DNA from: Verpa conica
Taxonomy: Eukaryota > Ascomycota > Pezizomycetes > Pezizales > Morchellaceae
Direction: 5' to 3'
Assembly (NCBI GenBank): GCA_033030425.1
Contig: JAUFSD010000025.1
Location: 1,116,001 to 1,180,000, forward strand
Length of the DNA stretch: 64,000 bases
Shown one piece after another: positions 1 through 11,279 of the stretch; positions within the stretch are counted from its first letter, which is position 1, and every line of letters starts with the position of its first letter. Made by a program: the position numbers and the translations under genes. The notes beneath the pieces were generated by a model. That model searched no databases and was not told where the DNA came from. It saw nothing but the letters and a program-made list of their open reading frames with translations.

Positions 1-652
1 GGGTGGCTGTGTTGACGGATAGATGAGTCCGGGGAGCGGTGTTCATCCTTGGGATCTAGGTGAGAGATTAAGGGGACTCTTGGGATGCCGTCTTAGCGAG
101 GTTAGCAGAGTATCAGGACGGGGTTTCTGCACACGGATCTACGTATGCCCCGAGTCGAGGGAGTGGCTACTCTACATGTATCTTGACCTTTGATGCAGGG
201 AAGATAAAGGTGAGACAAAGAGAGGTTGCCGGTCTGGGCTTGGCACCACTCCTCAGTCTCTAGCCACACGAAGGGTGCAGTGGCGGTGCAGCCAGAGGAG
301 GAAGCATCTAAGGGAAGGAGAGGGGAAGAGAGGGAGAAGAGGGAAGAGGGAAGAGAGAAGAGGGAAGAGGGAAAAGAGAAAAAGAAGAGAGGGTCAGAAA
401 TAGGAAGGACAAGAAATACACACACCACAGATCCCATTCACTGCTAACGTAACCGCTGGCAATCCTGGATCGTTGAGCCTCCCTTTTGCCGCTTTTCATC
501 CCCTGTCAACTTTCCCTCCTTTAACCCCCTGTGAGGTCCAGAGACACACCAGATCCCATTCTGAGTGTGCAAACAACTTCACCAACACCCGGACTCCGAT
601 CGTCCACAATCCTCCCCACCTCCCCCCTCCCCGCCAGCCCTCACATCAAACA
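1..652. other. Left-edge intergenic / 5' flank with purine-rich tract
   Basis: I see no supportable gene here. From about 298 to 385 the + strand is almost pure A/G with repeated gggaagag units, so open frames across it are low complexity. From about 480 to 650 the + strand is C/T-rich and leads into the ATG at 653, as expected for a fungal promoter and 5' leader of the next gene. Confidence 0.6.
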
Positions 653-2982
653 ATGCGTTTCGCATACCCTCTCTCGTTGAGCCTTCTGGCCTTTGGCCTT
701 TCTTCCCTGGTCTCGGCAGACCCCATCGCTATTCCTCTACCAGCTCCATTACCAGCTGATGCTTCATCAACCACTTCTTCGCCGGCGAGGGATGTGAAGG
801 CGCCAGAGCTCCCTGAGCTGACAAGCAGTAACTTTTATGACAAGATAGGCAAAGGCTATTGGTGAGTGTGCTTTCGTTTTTCTTTGTTTTCTGCGGGAGA
901 GGCAAAGGTCATGTGAGATGATGACCGATAAGGGGGGTCATCTACCGGGGGAGTCGAGATTGATGAAATATGAATTCCTCCATTGAATTTGGAAAAAATA
1001 TCCACCAGAGACTGACTTTGGGTTTGCTCAGGTTTGTAAAGCATTACTCCCCTACTTGTGTGCACTGCATCGCCGCCGCGCCTACCTGGCAAGCCCTCCA
1101 TGACTTTTATGCCACATCAACACTCGACAGCTCGGCTCTCCCTGTTCCTGGTACAGACCCCAAGTCGCAGTCTTCATCACCATCATTCACCGAGAATTAC
1201 GACTTTCACTTTGCTTCGTTAAACTGTGTTGCCAATGGAGACATTTGTGGGGACGAGAAGCTCGAGATCCATGGCTACCCAACATTCAATCTGTTCAAGG
1301 ACGGCAAGCTTCTTGAGCAGTTCAAGAAGCCAACCCATGATTTGCAAGCCTTGAGTGAATTCGTCGAGAAATATCTAGAAGAGATCAAGCCTAATAGCAG
1401 GCCTAAAACTATCACCCTACCGAAAGTCCCCGAGGCAACCCTGCCAGGTAGTCACAAGAAAGCGGAGGATAAGAAGGAGGGAGAGGAGACTAAATCAGAG
1501 TCTCCCCGCCCTGCTCCGGTCAGAGATACTCCACCACCACCAAAGCAGACCGCAAATATTCTCGGTGAGAGCACAAACCTCGATGCCGAATCATTCCAGC
1601 GCCTTGTCACAACTACTCGCGATCCTTGGTTCATCAAATTCTTTGCGCCATGGTGCGGACACTGTCAGGCCATGGCCCCCGCATGGGCCGAGCTTGGTCG
1701 TGAGATGAAAGGCTCCCTTAACATTGGTGAAGTCAACTGCGAGGTTGAGAAACGTCTTTGCAAGGATGTTAAGCTACGAGGATACCCGACTATCTTGTTC
1801 TTCCAGGGTGGTGAAAGAGTCGAATACGATGGTCTCCGCGGTCTCGGTGATCTGGTCGCATATGCAAAGAAGGCTGTCAACTCCGGTGTGCAAGACATTG
1901 ACCTTGTGGAATTTGAGGCGATGGAGAAGGGTGGCTTGGAGGTTGCTTTCATTTACTTTTACGACCAGGCCACTACTAGCGAGGACTTTATGGCTCTGGA
2001 GAGGGTCGCCCTACCTCTCATCGGTCATGCCCCATTGCTCAAGACTAACAGTGAGGCTTTGGCTCGGCGTTTCCGCGTCACTACATGGCCACGCATTATC
2101 GTTGTCCGTGATGGAAAACCAAGCTACTACGTTGCACTCTCACCGAAGGACATGCGCGATACGAACAAAGTTCTCGACTGGATGAAGTCTGTGTGGCTCC
2201 CGATTGTGCCGGAGCTTTCTGCCGCCAATTCTCACGAGATCATGCACGGCAAAACCGTTGTCCTTGGTATCTTATCTAGAAACCGCCCTAATGATTTCGC
2301 GACTGCCAAGGCCGAGTTGAAGAAGGCTGCTCTGGAATTCATGGACCAGCGTCAAATGGAGGAAAAGAATGAGAAGCAGGAATTGAGGGACAGGAAGCAA
2401 TTGCGCATTGAGGAAGCCGAGGATAGGGACGATGAGAGGGCGCTGAGAGCTGCCAAGAACATGAGGATCAATGTTGAGAAGAAGAAGGAAGTTGGTTTCG
2501 CATGGGTTGATGGTGTTTTCTGGGAAAGATGGGTTAGGAGCACCTACGGGATTAACGTGGGTGAAGTTGGCGAAAGAATCATTATCAATGATGAAGACGT
2601 GAGTTCTCTACTCTTGTAATACCTATACAAAACTAAAGCTAACTGATTCCTTTAGACCAAGAGATACTGGGATATCACTCTCGATGGTGCTCCGATCCGC
2701 CCCTCCCGCTCGGCAATTCTTGATACCCTAAAGGCAGTCATCGCAGATCCCCCCAAGATTCAGAGCAAATCATCAACCAACCGTCTCTACGGTTTGGGCT
2801 ACAGGCTACGTGCAGAGGTTTCACGGCATCCGGTGATTAGCGTTTTTGGCGCGATTATAGCAATTATTGCTGCAGCAGTGTGGGGCAAGGGGTTGATGAG
2901 GAGACGAGGATCTGGGGGCTTCTTCAAGCTCGAAGGAAAGGAGGGACTTCTTGGAGGAACAGTAGGGACGAAAGCTGATTAA
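653..2982 (+). CDS. ER transmembrane thioredoxin/protein disulfide isomerase-like protein
   Basis: Three exons: 653-861, 1032-2598 and 2656-2982. The first intron splits the codon for the W in a YWFVKHYSP block, so both halves of the first thioredoxin fold are recovered only after splicing. The protein starts with a cleavable signal peptide (MRFAYPLSLSLLAFGL...). It then has one thioredoxin domain with an unusual CVHC active site, a second with the canonical WCGHC site, a long charged helical stretch, and one C-terminal membrane span followed by an RRR cluster. That is a type I ER membrane oxidoreductase, resembling yeast Eps1/Mpd-type or animal TMX-type PDIs, acting on disulfide bonds of secretory proteins. 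The CxxC motifs and spans are seen; ER location and substrate class follow from the family. The exact orthologue group is uncertain. Confidence 0.85.
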
Positions 2983-3646
2983 ATTGAGAGAGTAATAAGG
3001 GAGGATTCGGGTATTGAGCAAGAGATGCTAAAGAAGTGGGTGGGGGTAGCATTCTATTATTGGTAATCGGTGTGGGAAATGATAGGTTTTTCGGGTTTTC
3101 TTTTTTACTGTTGGAAAAATTGAGGCTTTGAGAAACTTCTTTTTTGTGTCTTTTAGACGAGCTTGAATTTCTTCTTAACCTATCCCATAGCTGCCAGTGC
3201 TCTTTTTTCTTCTTTCCCCTGTTCAGTTTTTTATTTTTAACTTTTGCTTTTTTCTTTATTTTTTTCCTTTTGCGTGTATTTGAATTTGAAAAAATGAGCT
3301 ACTCTAGAATTTTCCGTGGGGGTTTTTGTTTTTTCTAAGTTTTTTCGTGGTATTTACAATTTTTTTCTTCTATCTGGTTTGTTTCATACGTTCAGATGGT
3401 CTGGTTGCAATTGGTTTGTTGGGGTGATAGGGGAAGAAGTGTGAAGGAAGAAGAGTGAGAGGAGATTTAGGGTGTATGGTATGCGGAATTTATTTATTCA
3501 ATTTTTTATCCTCCGGCAGTTTATATCTTATATCTCCAATGCTGTTCTTTCACCATATGGCAAAGAAATTTCTATATCTTATATCATTCGCTAACCCAAT
3601 CACCAAAACTTAAGTTAATATTCAAATCAACCAATTCTTTGATAAT
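2983..3646. other. T-rich intergenic region
   Basis: The 3' flank of the thioredoxin gene contains long T-runs (about 3140-3370) and then AT-rich DNA up to the stop codon of the convergent NLR-like gene. No coding signal is visible. Confidence 0.6.
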
Positions 3647-6600
3647 CTAGAGCACGGGATCCCAGGTCTCAAGGAATCCCGGATGGGCCGTACTTCTTCG
3701 CGGTTTCCAGGCATCTTGCACCATTTCCGCCGACAGATACGGCGTGGCGTAGGTAAGCGGCTCGTTACCAAAGTTAGCCCGGATATGGGCCCCAGGCCCT
3801 AATGTAACCATAGGAACAAGCTTCCCCTTGATATCGCCAATAGCTTTCCCTGTTTATGTTTTAGAAGGTTACGCTGGGACATGAAATGGAGGATCTACTA
3901 GCTTACCGATAATTTCCCCATTCAACGTGAAAAAGGCAATATTCTCTGTGCCATTGAAATGGCAACCCACTATGTCATGAGCTCCATACTTTTTGGCAGT
4001 ATAGAAGTCTTCACCGTACACTAGCAGTCCTTTAGTACAGCACCCCCAGTTCTTATCACTATAAACAGTATATGGTGGTGGCATCTCTGGATCCCTCTCT
4101 TCAAACATAAATCTATGCCCTTTACGTTTTGGCTCCCATAGTGAGTCGCGGTAAAACACGGCGTCTCCAAATCCGATAGAGATGTAGGAATCCGGGTTGG
4201 TGCTATCAATTGATATGGGTTAGAAAAGGTGTATAGATAAGGAATTCAAGTAGATAATCACCATTCTGCTAGGACCTTAACTTCGAATGAGTAGTTTTTA
4301 CTTAGTTTTAGAGGGAGGATGGGGTCTGCAGCTTCGATCGTGAGTCGTGCTTCGGTAGTAGCTACTCTAGTCAGTATTGCCTTGAACAAGATACCATGTA
4401 GGAGTACTTACGGTTTTTGACTTCTAGCCCATCAGCACTGACTTCTAATCCTGGGCGATCAAAACTCGTTTCCCAAGATGTCGGTCCAACCATCCCAGCC
4501 AATTTCAAAGACTCAGAAACCCCCTCTATCGCTATAAGCGTCTCCACCGCTTTGGTCTTTTCATACTCAGAAGCATATAACAGGGGAGACCACCCTTTAG
4601 CATCTTGATAACAAGGATCGGCACCTATGCTGATAAGGTGCTCCATGATAGAAGTATGCCCTTGTACAGCTGCAAAGCTTAAGGCAACTCCCAAATCATT
4701 TTTTGGGACCTCTTCTTTGTAGCTAAGCAATAGCTCGAGAGTTCCTTCATTCCCTCCCACATAGGCCGCCTCCCGCAATAACACACCGAAGTGTTCGTCC
4801 TTTTTACACTCCTCATTTGCCCTTTTGTTCCGCATAATCATTCTTACAAACCTATTATGTCTGCCCTTAATCACTCCTAGCATGACGTTAAAAAGGAGCT
4901 TCCGTTCGATCATCATATCCACACTCCAATCTGTGTCCCAGTACCTCCGGAATATTTTATCCAGCCCTCTCGAGATAGCAAGATAGAGTACTATATAGAA
5001 AATATCCTCATGGTCTTCTGTTACATTAACGGGAGAAATCAGGTCCTTGTAATCATCACACTCGAGGAATACATCTGCGATGTCTTCATTGCGAAATACA
5101 AGGGAGGTAACGAAAACCTGGTCATAGCGCCCCCCGACATAACCAATGGCAGGTCCCTCTGCACCCTTCTTGAGAAGCACCTTTGCGACTTCTGTCAGAC
5201 CGCGAATGATAGCCTCTTCCAGCAGTTTTTGTCTGTTAACATCAGCTCCTTTTGTTATCAGGTGGTACATCATGTCGTAATGTTTGTTACTCATGGCAAA
5301 AGCCAACGGAGTCCCGGCAAATGGTCCCGAACACATTTCATTGATGTCCTCACCGCGTCTGACGATTTCGTCCACTGCTTGGTAGTTGTTTGCCCATATA
5401 GCGATCTGCAGTGGGTTTATAATTTCAAAAGTCCTTATTTCGTAAAATACGTAGCTTAGGCTCTTCGTAACCTTACAATAGATCTGGAACCAAGAGCGGA
5501 GATTCCCAGAGTTACGGTCCAAGAGGAAGAACCTTTGAGAAAGATCATCTAGCACTTTATCGTTACCGAACTGGTAGTCCATAAAGTGTTCCCGCCAAAA
5601 TTCTGAGGCATAAGGCAGAAGAGGGTACTCTTCGAGTCGGTTTTTGAGATCCTCTTCATTCGTGCAAATTCCACAACTGAAATCGTCGAATAGGATATAG
5701 GTGAAACATATTTTGGTTATCTCTGCATTGGCGGTCTCGCGTTGAATTTGATAATCGGCAGCTGGGCTCCGGGATATTTTGACCGATACGAGGTACTCCT
5801 TGACGGTGAAGTGGGCAAGACCTAATGTCATGTTCCGCTGGTCTAGCCTCACTAATCCTCCGCAAATTTGCGGAATGTCCTCAGGTTCGTTGAGTTTTGC
5901 TTCCCGGTCCAAGGATGTGTTGTCAAGTTCAACAGCTATAGCTTCTGTGATCTCGTTTAAGTTCATTGGTCGATGGGAGAAGAGAAGCCATTGGAATACA
6001 CGTATCGCCAGTACCTTGTCTCTTTCATCTATGTTGCAGAGAATTCGTTCATAAGACTGTTCTAGTGTCGGTGGAAGTGACTTTAACGCAGCCCTGATAG
6101 CCTTGTCGGTCCGAAGCTTGGAAATCTCGTCTAAGCAACAACTTGCCCACCGGAACCTTGTGAAATATCTTAGTAGATAGTAATTGAAATATGATTTGGT
6201 TATGAAACTTACATCCCATTCGCTTCGTCTACCAGAGTAGTTACAATACTCAACTTCGTGCTAGGCTTCAGCCTATTGAGCCTTGCCTGTCGGTCCATCT
6301 CCGCCGTAACATATCTCCTAATATCGCCAGACACATCTTCATCCTTAATCATCAACTCAGGAAGACCTGAGAACTCTTCCCTGATATCAGGCTCATCCCG
6401 ACCTATAACTAGAAGGTTAAGATTCCCTTGCCCAACGAGTTTCGTGAGTCGCTGACACAGGCGGTCTCGTTTCTCAACCCTACATTCGTCAACAGCATCG
6501 ATAATAGCAACAACCTTTGAAAATCCCTTTAGAATGGAGTGTAGGCAACTCTCAAGATGGGCCGCGTTAGGTGGTTTTTCGCCTTCGTCGAATTTATTCC

Positions 6601-7825
6601 GGTATAGTTTATCGAGCTCTGCTGGTATCTCTGATTTCTCCCGGAGAAGTTGAGCAATAAGCGATCCTAGGAGACTGTCTATTGTTTGCTTTGAGCTGTC
6701 CTTGAAATCGCAGTAGAAATATAGAACTACCGGGTTAGAATTAGGTTGCATATTTGCCGAAAGTTCTGATATAGTGTGGTCGATTATGATTGACCTTTTT
6801 TACATATTTAGCTCCGCTCTAAGTTTTTTTTTTTATTTATTAAAAAAGGGTTATTTTAGAGGTTATAAACGTACGATAGGACGGTTTTCCCAGCACCAGC
6901 TAAATATTAGACCGAAAGAGTTAGCACAAATCTTATTTCACCCAACTCTCGTCGAATATTAGATAATAGGGAAGACACATACGTTTACCATGAATCCAAA
7001 GGAACGAGGAATCTGCCGAAACCCAGTCCTTATATATTTTCCCTTCGGTGAACCACTTCCCTGATCCATCTTGTCGAATTTCGCGAGCAGCAATGTGGTT
7101 GGTTTCAGGGTCTGCTGAAGAGAGCCATCTTACAATTTGCCTGAATCTTACGCCTGGGATTGATCAATCATACAGTTCAGGAGGTCATCTAGGGATAACT
7201 TACTCTTCTTCTCTTTTTCTTTTTTGGCTGTCTTGTTTATCTCATGATTTTTAAGTTCTTCAATGCCATCATATGTAGCGCGTCTCAGTGTTCTATATTA
7301 ATGAGAAACCAGAAATAATCAGAAATCAGAAATAATCTAGATATTTTTATACTGAAAACAAGTTTTCGATTAACACGAATAAGGGGGGGACTAGTTCACT
7401 TACGTATCGAATGAAGAAATAGCAAGAGAGAATGTACTCTTATATCTCTCGATCCTACTAAATAACTCTTTTGTATCGCTCTCATTCAGGGGCCACGTGA
7501 TACGCTTAAAAACCCTCCGCATTTTATTCCCCGAGTTCTGGTTCTCTAAGGATTCATAAGCACTTTTAAGACACTTTGCACAGGCGTCCAAAGCACCACC
7601 GAAAGGATCTACAGTCAACATTGGCCCGCTACCAGTCGTGTTTGGAGCATAAACAATACTGAGGGCGGTGAGGACTCCAGTCAGTGCCCGCACCTCCGCC
7701 ATGAGGTCTTGTAGCTCTCGTGGGAAATCTTTGACTGATACGCCATATGAATGAGTTACTGTCATCAGCTTCACGGCAATAGTAAGAAGAGCCCCGATAC
7801 TGGCCGATATAGTCAACGGATCCAT
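3647..7825 (-). CDS. NLR-like receptor: PigL_N-type N-terminus, NACHT, ankyrin repeats, SPRY
   Basis: Nine exons on the minus strand: 7825-7404, 7292-7204, 7153-6983, 6899-6875, 6794-6213, 6156-4412, 4364-4262, 4202-3907 and 3849-3647. They join in frame to about 1211 residues. The order is: a helical N-terminus beginning MDPLTISASIGALLTIAVKL, typical of fungal STAND proteins; the WLSSADPETNH and WIHGKPGAGKT blocks that precede and form the NACHT Walker A loop; a Walker B-like stretch VVAIIDAVDEC; ankyrin-like repeats (TPLAFAMSNKHYDMMYHLI; SFAAVQGHTSIMEHLISIGA); and a C-terminal SPRY/B30.2 domain (SYISIGFGDAVFY, IAFFTLNGEIIG, HIRANFGNEPLTY). Fungal NLRs of this type are thought to sense non-self or damage and trigger a response, often cell death. 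The frame is open throughout, so it looks functional. The Walker A loop sits on a 25-nt exon. Ligand and output are unknown. Confidence 0.85.
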
Positions 7826-9236
7826 GATGGCGCTAGTGTAGTACTAGGTTGACTAGATCTTCTGGGATAAAATTTGAGAAGGGTAGAAAGAGCTTGTATG
7901 ATGATATCTTGGAAGACTAGGTCCTAAGTCTGTAGTTATGGGGACATTGTGTATTATACGCTGCGGGAGCGGCCATAGCCTTAACAAGTTATTTTTAGAA
8001 GTGACATATCACATTAGCAACAACTCAGAGGTCCTTTGCCGCAGACAAGAGCTGGCAATTTCTGGCGGTTCAGATCTACCAATATCAGCGTATAAAACCA
8101 CTTTTTGATACCTTTTACCGCCTCCAGTCCTGCACCAACCCCTTAAGTGATCGAGAGAGAGAATTTCAATGCATTAGAGCCATCCTCTACGCCCCTCATA
8201 CCCACTAGATATCATTTCTCTAGGAAATTATTGACTTCTAATACCCAATAATTCATACATATTTCTGATAGCCGCAAAACTAGCCTCCTGGTCTAAAATG
8301 TAAGTCCAATGTTGCCTAGCTGTAAGATATTTATCAGTTCGGTAAGTCTATGAGCAAATCCCAAAATTGCGTAGTTGGATGCCTGAATATGTTGCGCGAC
8401 CGAAGAATGCCTTGACGAGAGCCCAGTAAATTGAATATGTACATAACAAGTATGCAAGAGGAGTTATGTTGTCCAAGGAACTCAGTCACAGTATTTCAAG
8501 CACAAAATATCTAGTATCATAGACTTTCCAACTCTACACCCCTTTTATGTTTGTATCCGTTGGCGAGATCAATCGATTTGGGGAAATATGAGTGAGAAGC
8601 CATGATTGATATGGTTACACCGCTTAATAATACTTCATGGGCGGTTATTCCATGGGGCGGCTCATGATACACGCGGCTCCGTAAAAGTCTATCATAACGC
8701 AGCCTCCGGCAACAGGAATGTGCTGGCGCCTAAGAGAGGGGTCTCGCGTAAAATGGTCTACTTTAGTCTCGTTCGATTCTCGCCCCATTCTCTCATGGCA
8801 CGAATTATGAAAGCCTATGTAATTACCACAACACAGTGCTCTTGCGGATCACAGATTTCCACACCTGTATAAATAAATACTTTGCTCTAGGAATACATTC
8901 GGTTCCATTCATCTTCTAAGAAGTAAGGCTACTAGCTTGGGCTTATTCCCTAGGGTTTTTTGTTGGGAGTTATGGCTGTGTGGTAAGAGGTGGTACTGGT
9001 ACATAGGTAGATGGGAATTCACAACAATGTAATCTTTGAAACTCCATTTTCTCGACGTAATTTATGTACTTAGTAGAGATGTAGTTCAGCAAAAATTGAG
9101 CTTAGCCATATGAATTCTTTATATTGAAATATGACAAATATTCGAAATATATGGTTTATATGATACTTATCCCACATCCTCTCTGGTTCTACGGAACCCT
9201 CAAACCGTTATCTTGAGTGCCCATATACTAAGCAAC
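7826..9236. other. Intergenic region
   Basis: This is the 5' flank of the NLR-like gene and the 3' flank of the ACBP gene. An open frame at 8606-8872 has no ATG-led context, domain or splice support. I see no other structure. Confidence 0.5.
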
Positions 9237-9743
9237 TTATTCGTACTTGGTCCTTATACTCTCATAAATCTTAATGTACTCCTTCTGCGCTGATTCGCGG
9301 GTCATATCCTTATTGTCTGAAAGAGCCTTCCAAGCATTCCATTTGGCCTTTCCCTGTTTTGTACGCCGGGTATGTCAGCGCTCAAAACTTATAAATCACT
9401 CTAGCATGGCTCTAAGAAGTAAAAAATGTGTATAGGGATGAGAGAGTTAACTGACCTGCAAGTCGAACATGGAGGGGAAAGGATCATTGTTTTCGCCGTA
9501 TCTAGAGTATTTGAAATGGCTATAGAGCTATAAGGCTCCCTATATGTTAGTAAACTGAGCCTTGAGAAAGAGGCGGAAGATAGAGAGGTAGTGGTGGTAG
9601 AAGGGCTAGAATAGGTTTTTAGAAGTCTAGAGAGATCTAAGCCAAACCTTAAGAGCATCATCCTGATCAGGCATCTTTTGAAAATTATTAACGGCAGCAA
9701 CAGCCGCATCAAACTCGGCGGATGTTGGGAGTCGGGGGGCCAT
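9237..9743 (-). CDS. ACB1: Acyl-CoA-binding protein (ACBP)
   Basis: Three exons: 9743-9648, then an exon of about 72 nt ending in FDLQ near 9460-9531, then a last exon reading GKAKWNAWKALSDNKDMT to the stop at 9237. The product is about 94 residues, close to the usual 86-100 of this family. Diagnostic blocks are present in order: MAPRLPTSAEFDAAVAAV, ALKLYSHFKYSRYG, DPFPSMFDLQGKAKWNAW and AQKEYIKIYESIRTKY. The protein is a cytosolic four-helix bundle that binds long-chain acyl-CoA esters and supplies them to lipid synthesis. The first donor is GTTTGG, weaker than the other donors here. The start is fixed by the conserved N-terminus. Identification is secure from the K-W-x-A-W motif and size. 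Confidence 0.93.
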
Positions 9744-11279
9744 GATTTCTATTCTTTATAGTATCTGTATTGGTGGTAGCTGTTTTTTGGGAGGAAGTTG
9801 AGGAAGACAAGCTGTGGGGAGAAGTGAATCCACTATCGACTGGTGAGTACGAGAGGGGTTCTAGGGTGAGAGAGGGGTTGTGATTCTTGGCATTGCGTAT
9901 TGATATCTAGCCCCTAAAAGTACTAATGAGACGCCCTATTATTCGGTCGGCCCGAGGACAGGAGAAGCAGGTTTCCCCCTTGATACCATGCTACCAGTAT
10001 TGTAGCTACTTACATAGACTTCTGATACTATATCTATCCTCATGGTAAGATATGATTCTGAATATTCTGTTAGAGAAGTGCTTTAAGCCCTAATGTTATC
10101 AGAAGAACATGCACATACCTCCGTCATGTGAAGATCATGGTAATAGCCTCGGCCACGTGGCCTACTTTGTTGAGTATTACATTACATAGCTGTGGTCGGG
10201 TATTCCGCATTGCCGAGAGCTTCGTTCCCTAGGATACGCGTGCAGGATATGAGATACGCAGACCAATTTCCGTCTCCCTTAGCCGCAGAATAGGGGATGA
10301 CGCCATGTAAACAGGGTGCCAATTTTATGCACAAGCTAGAACTAAATACCTGGTTATAAAACAGTAACTATTAGCTAGCTATTCGGCCCCTTAAGATAGA
10401 ACTTTGTACATACTCAATACATCGGCATTCCACAGCCCAAACTTCCTTGTCGCGTGAGATAATTTATCAATTAGTTAGATCCTTAGTCCAGTAGCTGAAG
10501 TAGTCCTATAGCCATAGAGATAATTTAATTTCTCAAGACCTCTATATGAAATTATTATAATATCTTCATAGAAGAGAATATATAGGACTCTGGAGAATGA
10601 TACTAATCTAGATCTACTTCCCAGTTAGAAAACTATGTTATAAAGCATTTTTTAGTACTAAAAGTCAAAGTCGACTTACTTATCAAGTAATGTACTATAT
10701 TCTACTATTTTCTAGCATATAGATCATTGAACCCTTTTGCAGCCCCCCTTATCCGGTCTCGACAAAACTTCTGCTACAGCCACCATCTGTTAGGCTCGCC
10801 TGTATAATAGGCAGAGATATCTTACATGATAAGCATGCTTATTACTGTAATAAGTCATCTGCGTAGCTAAAGTCTTCTTAGGATGGAGTTATTTGATGCT
10901 GCTCAAGTACTATTGGTGACATTCATTGCTAACTAGATGGATGAAGTTTCGCTGGTTGGGAGGGTTATGCGGGTAGAAACCGGGTGATATTCTGTGATGC
11001 TAATTCTATAATGTATATTTTTGTTGAAAACGCGTAAAACAGTATTCCTAAGTAGTTTTATTAAGTACTATGATACTACTAAGGGGAATTCAAATTGAAT
11101 TAATCCATATTGTGTAAGAATATCTCTAAATTCCAACGTGTTAAGAAAAAAAACCCTCAACGCGTCTACCCGTCTACAACCTCCGTGACAATAAACGCCA
11201 TTCACAATTTTCGATATCAACTCGCCAAAATCCATCTTTTATATCTTAGCTATCAGAAAATCAACCGGACGAGCAAATC
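9744..11279. other. AT-rich intergenic region between divergent ACBP and TDP1 genes
   Basis: About 1.5 kb without a supportable gene. It should hold the promoters of both flanking genes. I see no repeat or RNA gene in it. Confidence 0.5.

Noticed and set aside
102..437. Open frames on both strands near the left edge
   Set aside because: They come from the purine/pyrimidine tract and encode only Ser/Phe/Pro or Glu/Arg/Lys repeats.
8606..8872. An 88-codon open frame between the NLR-like and ACBP genes
   Set aside because: No ATG context, homology or splice partner visible.
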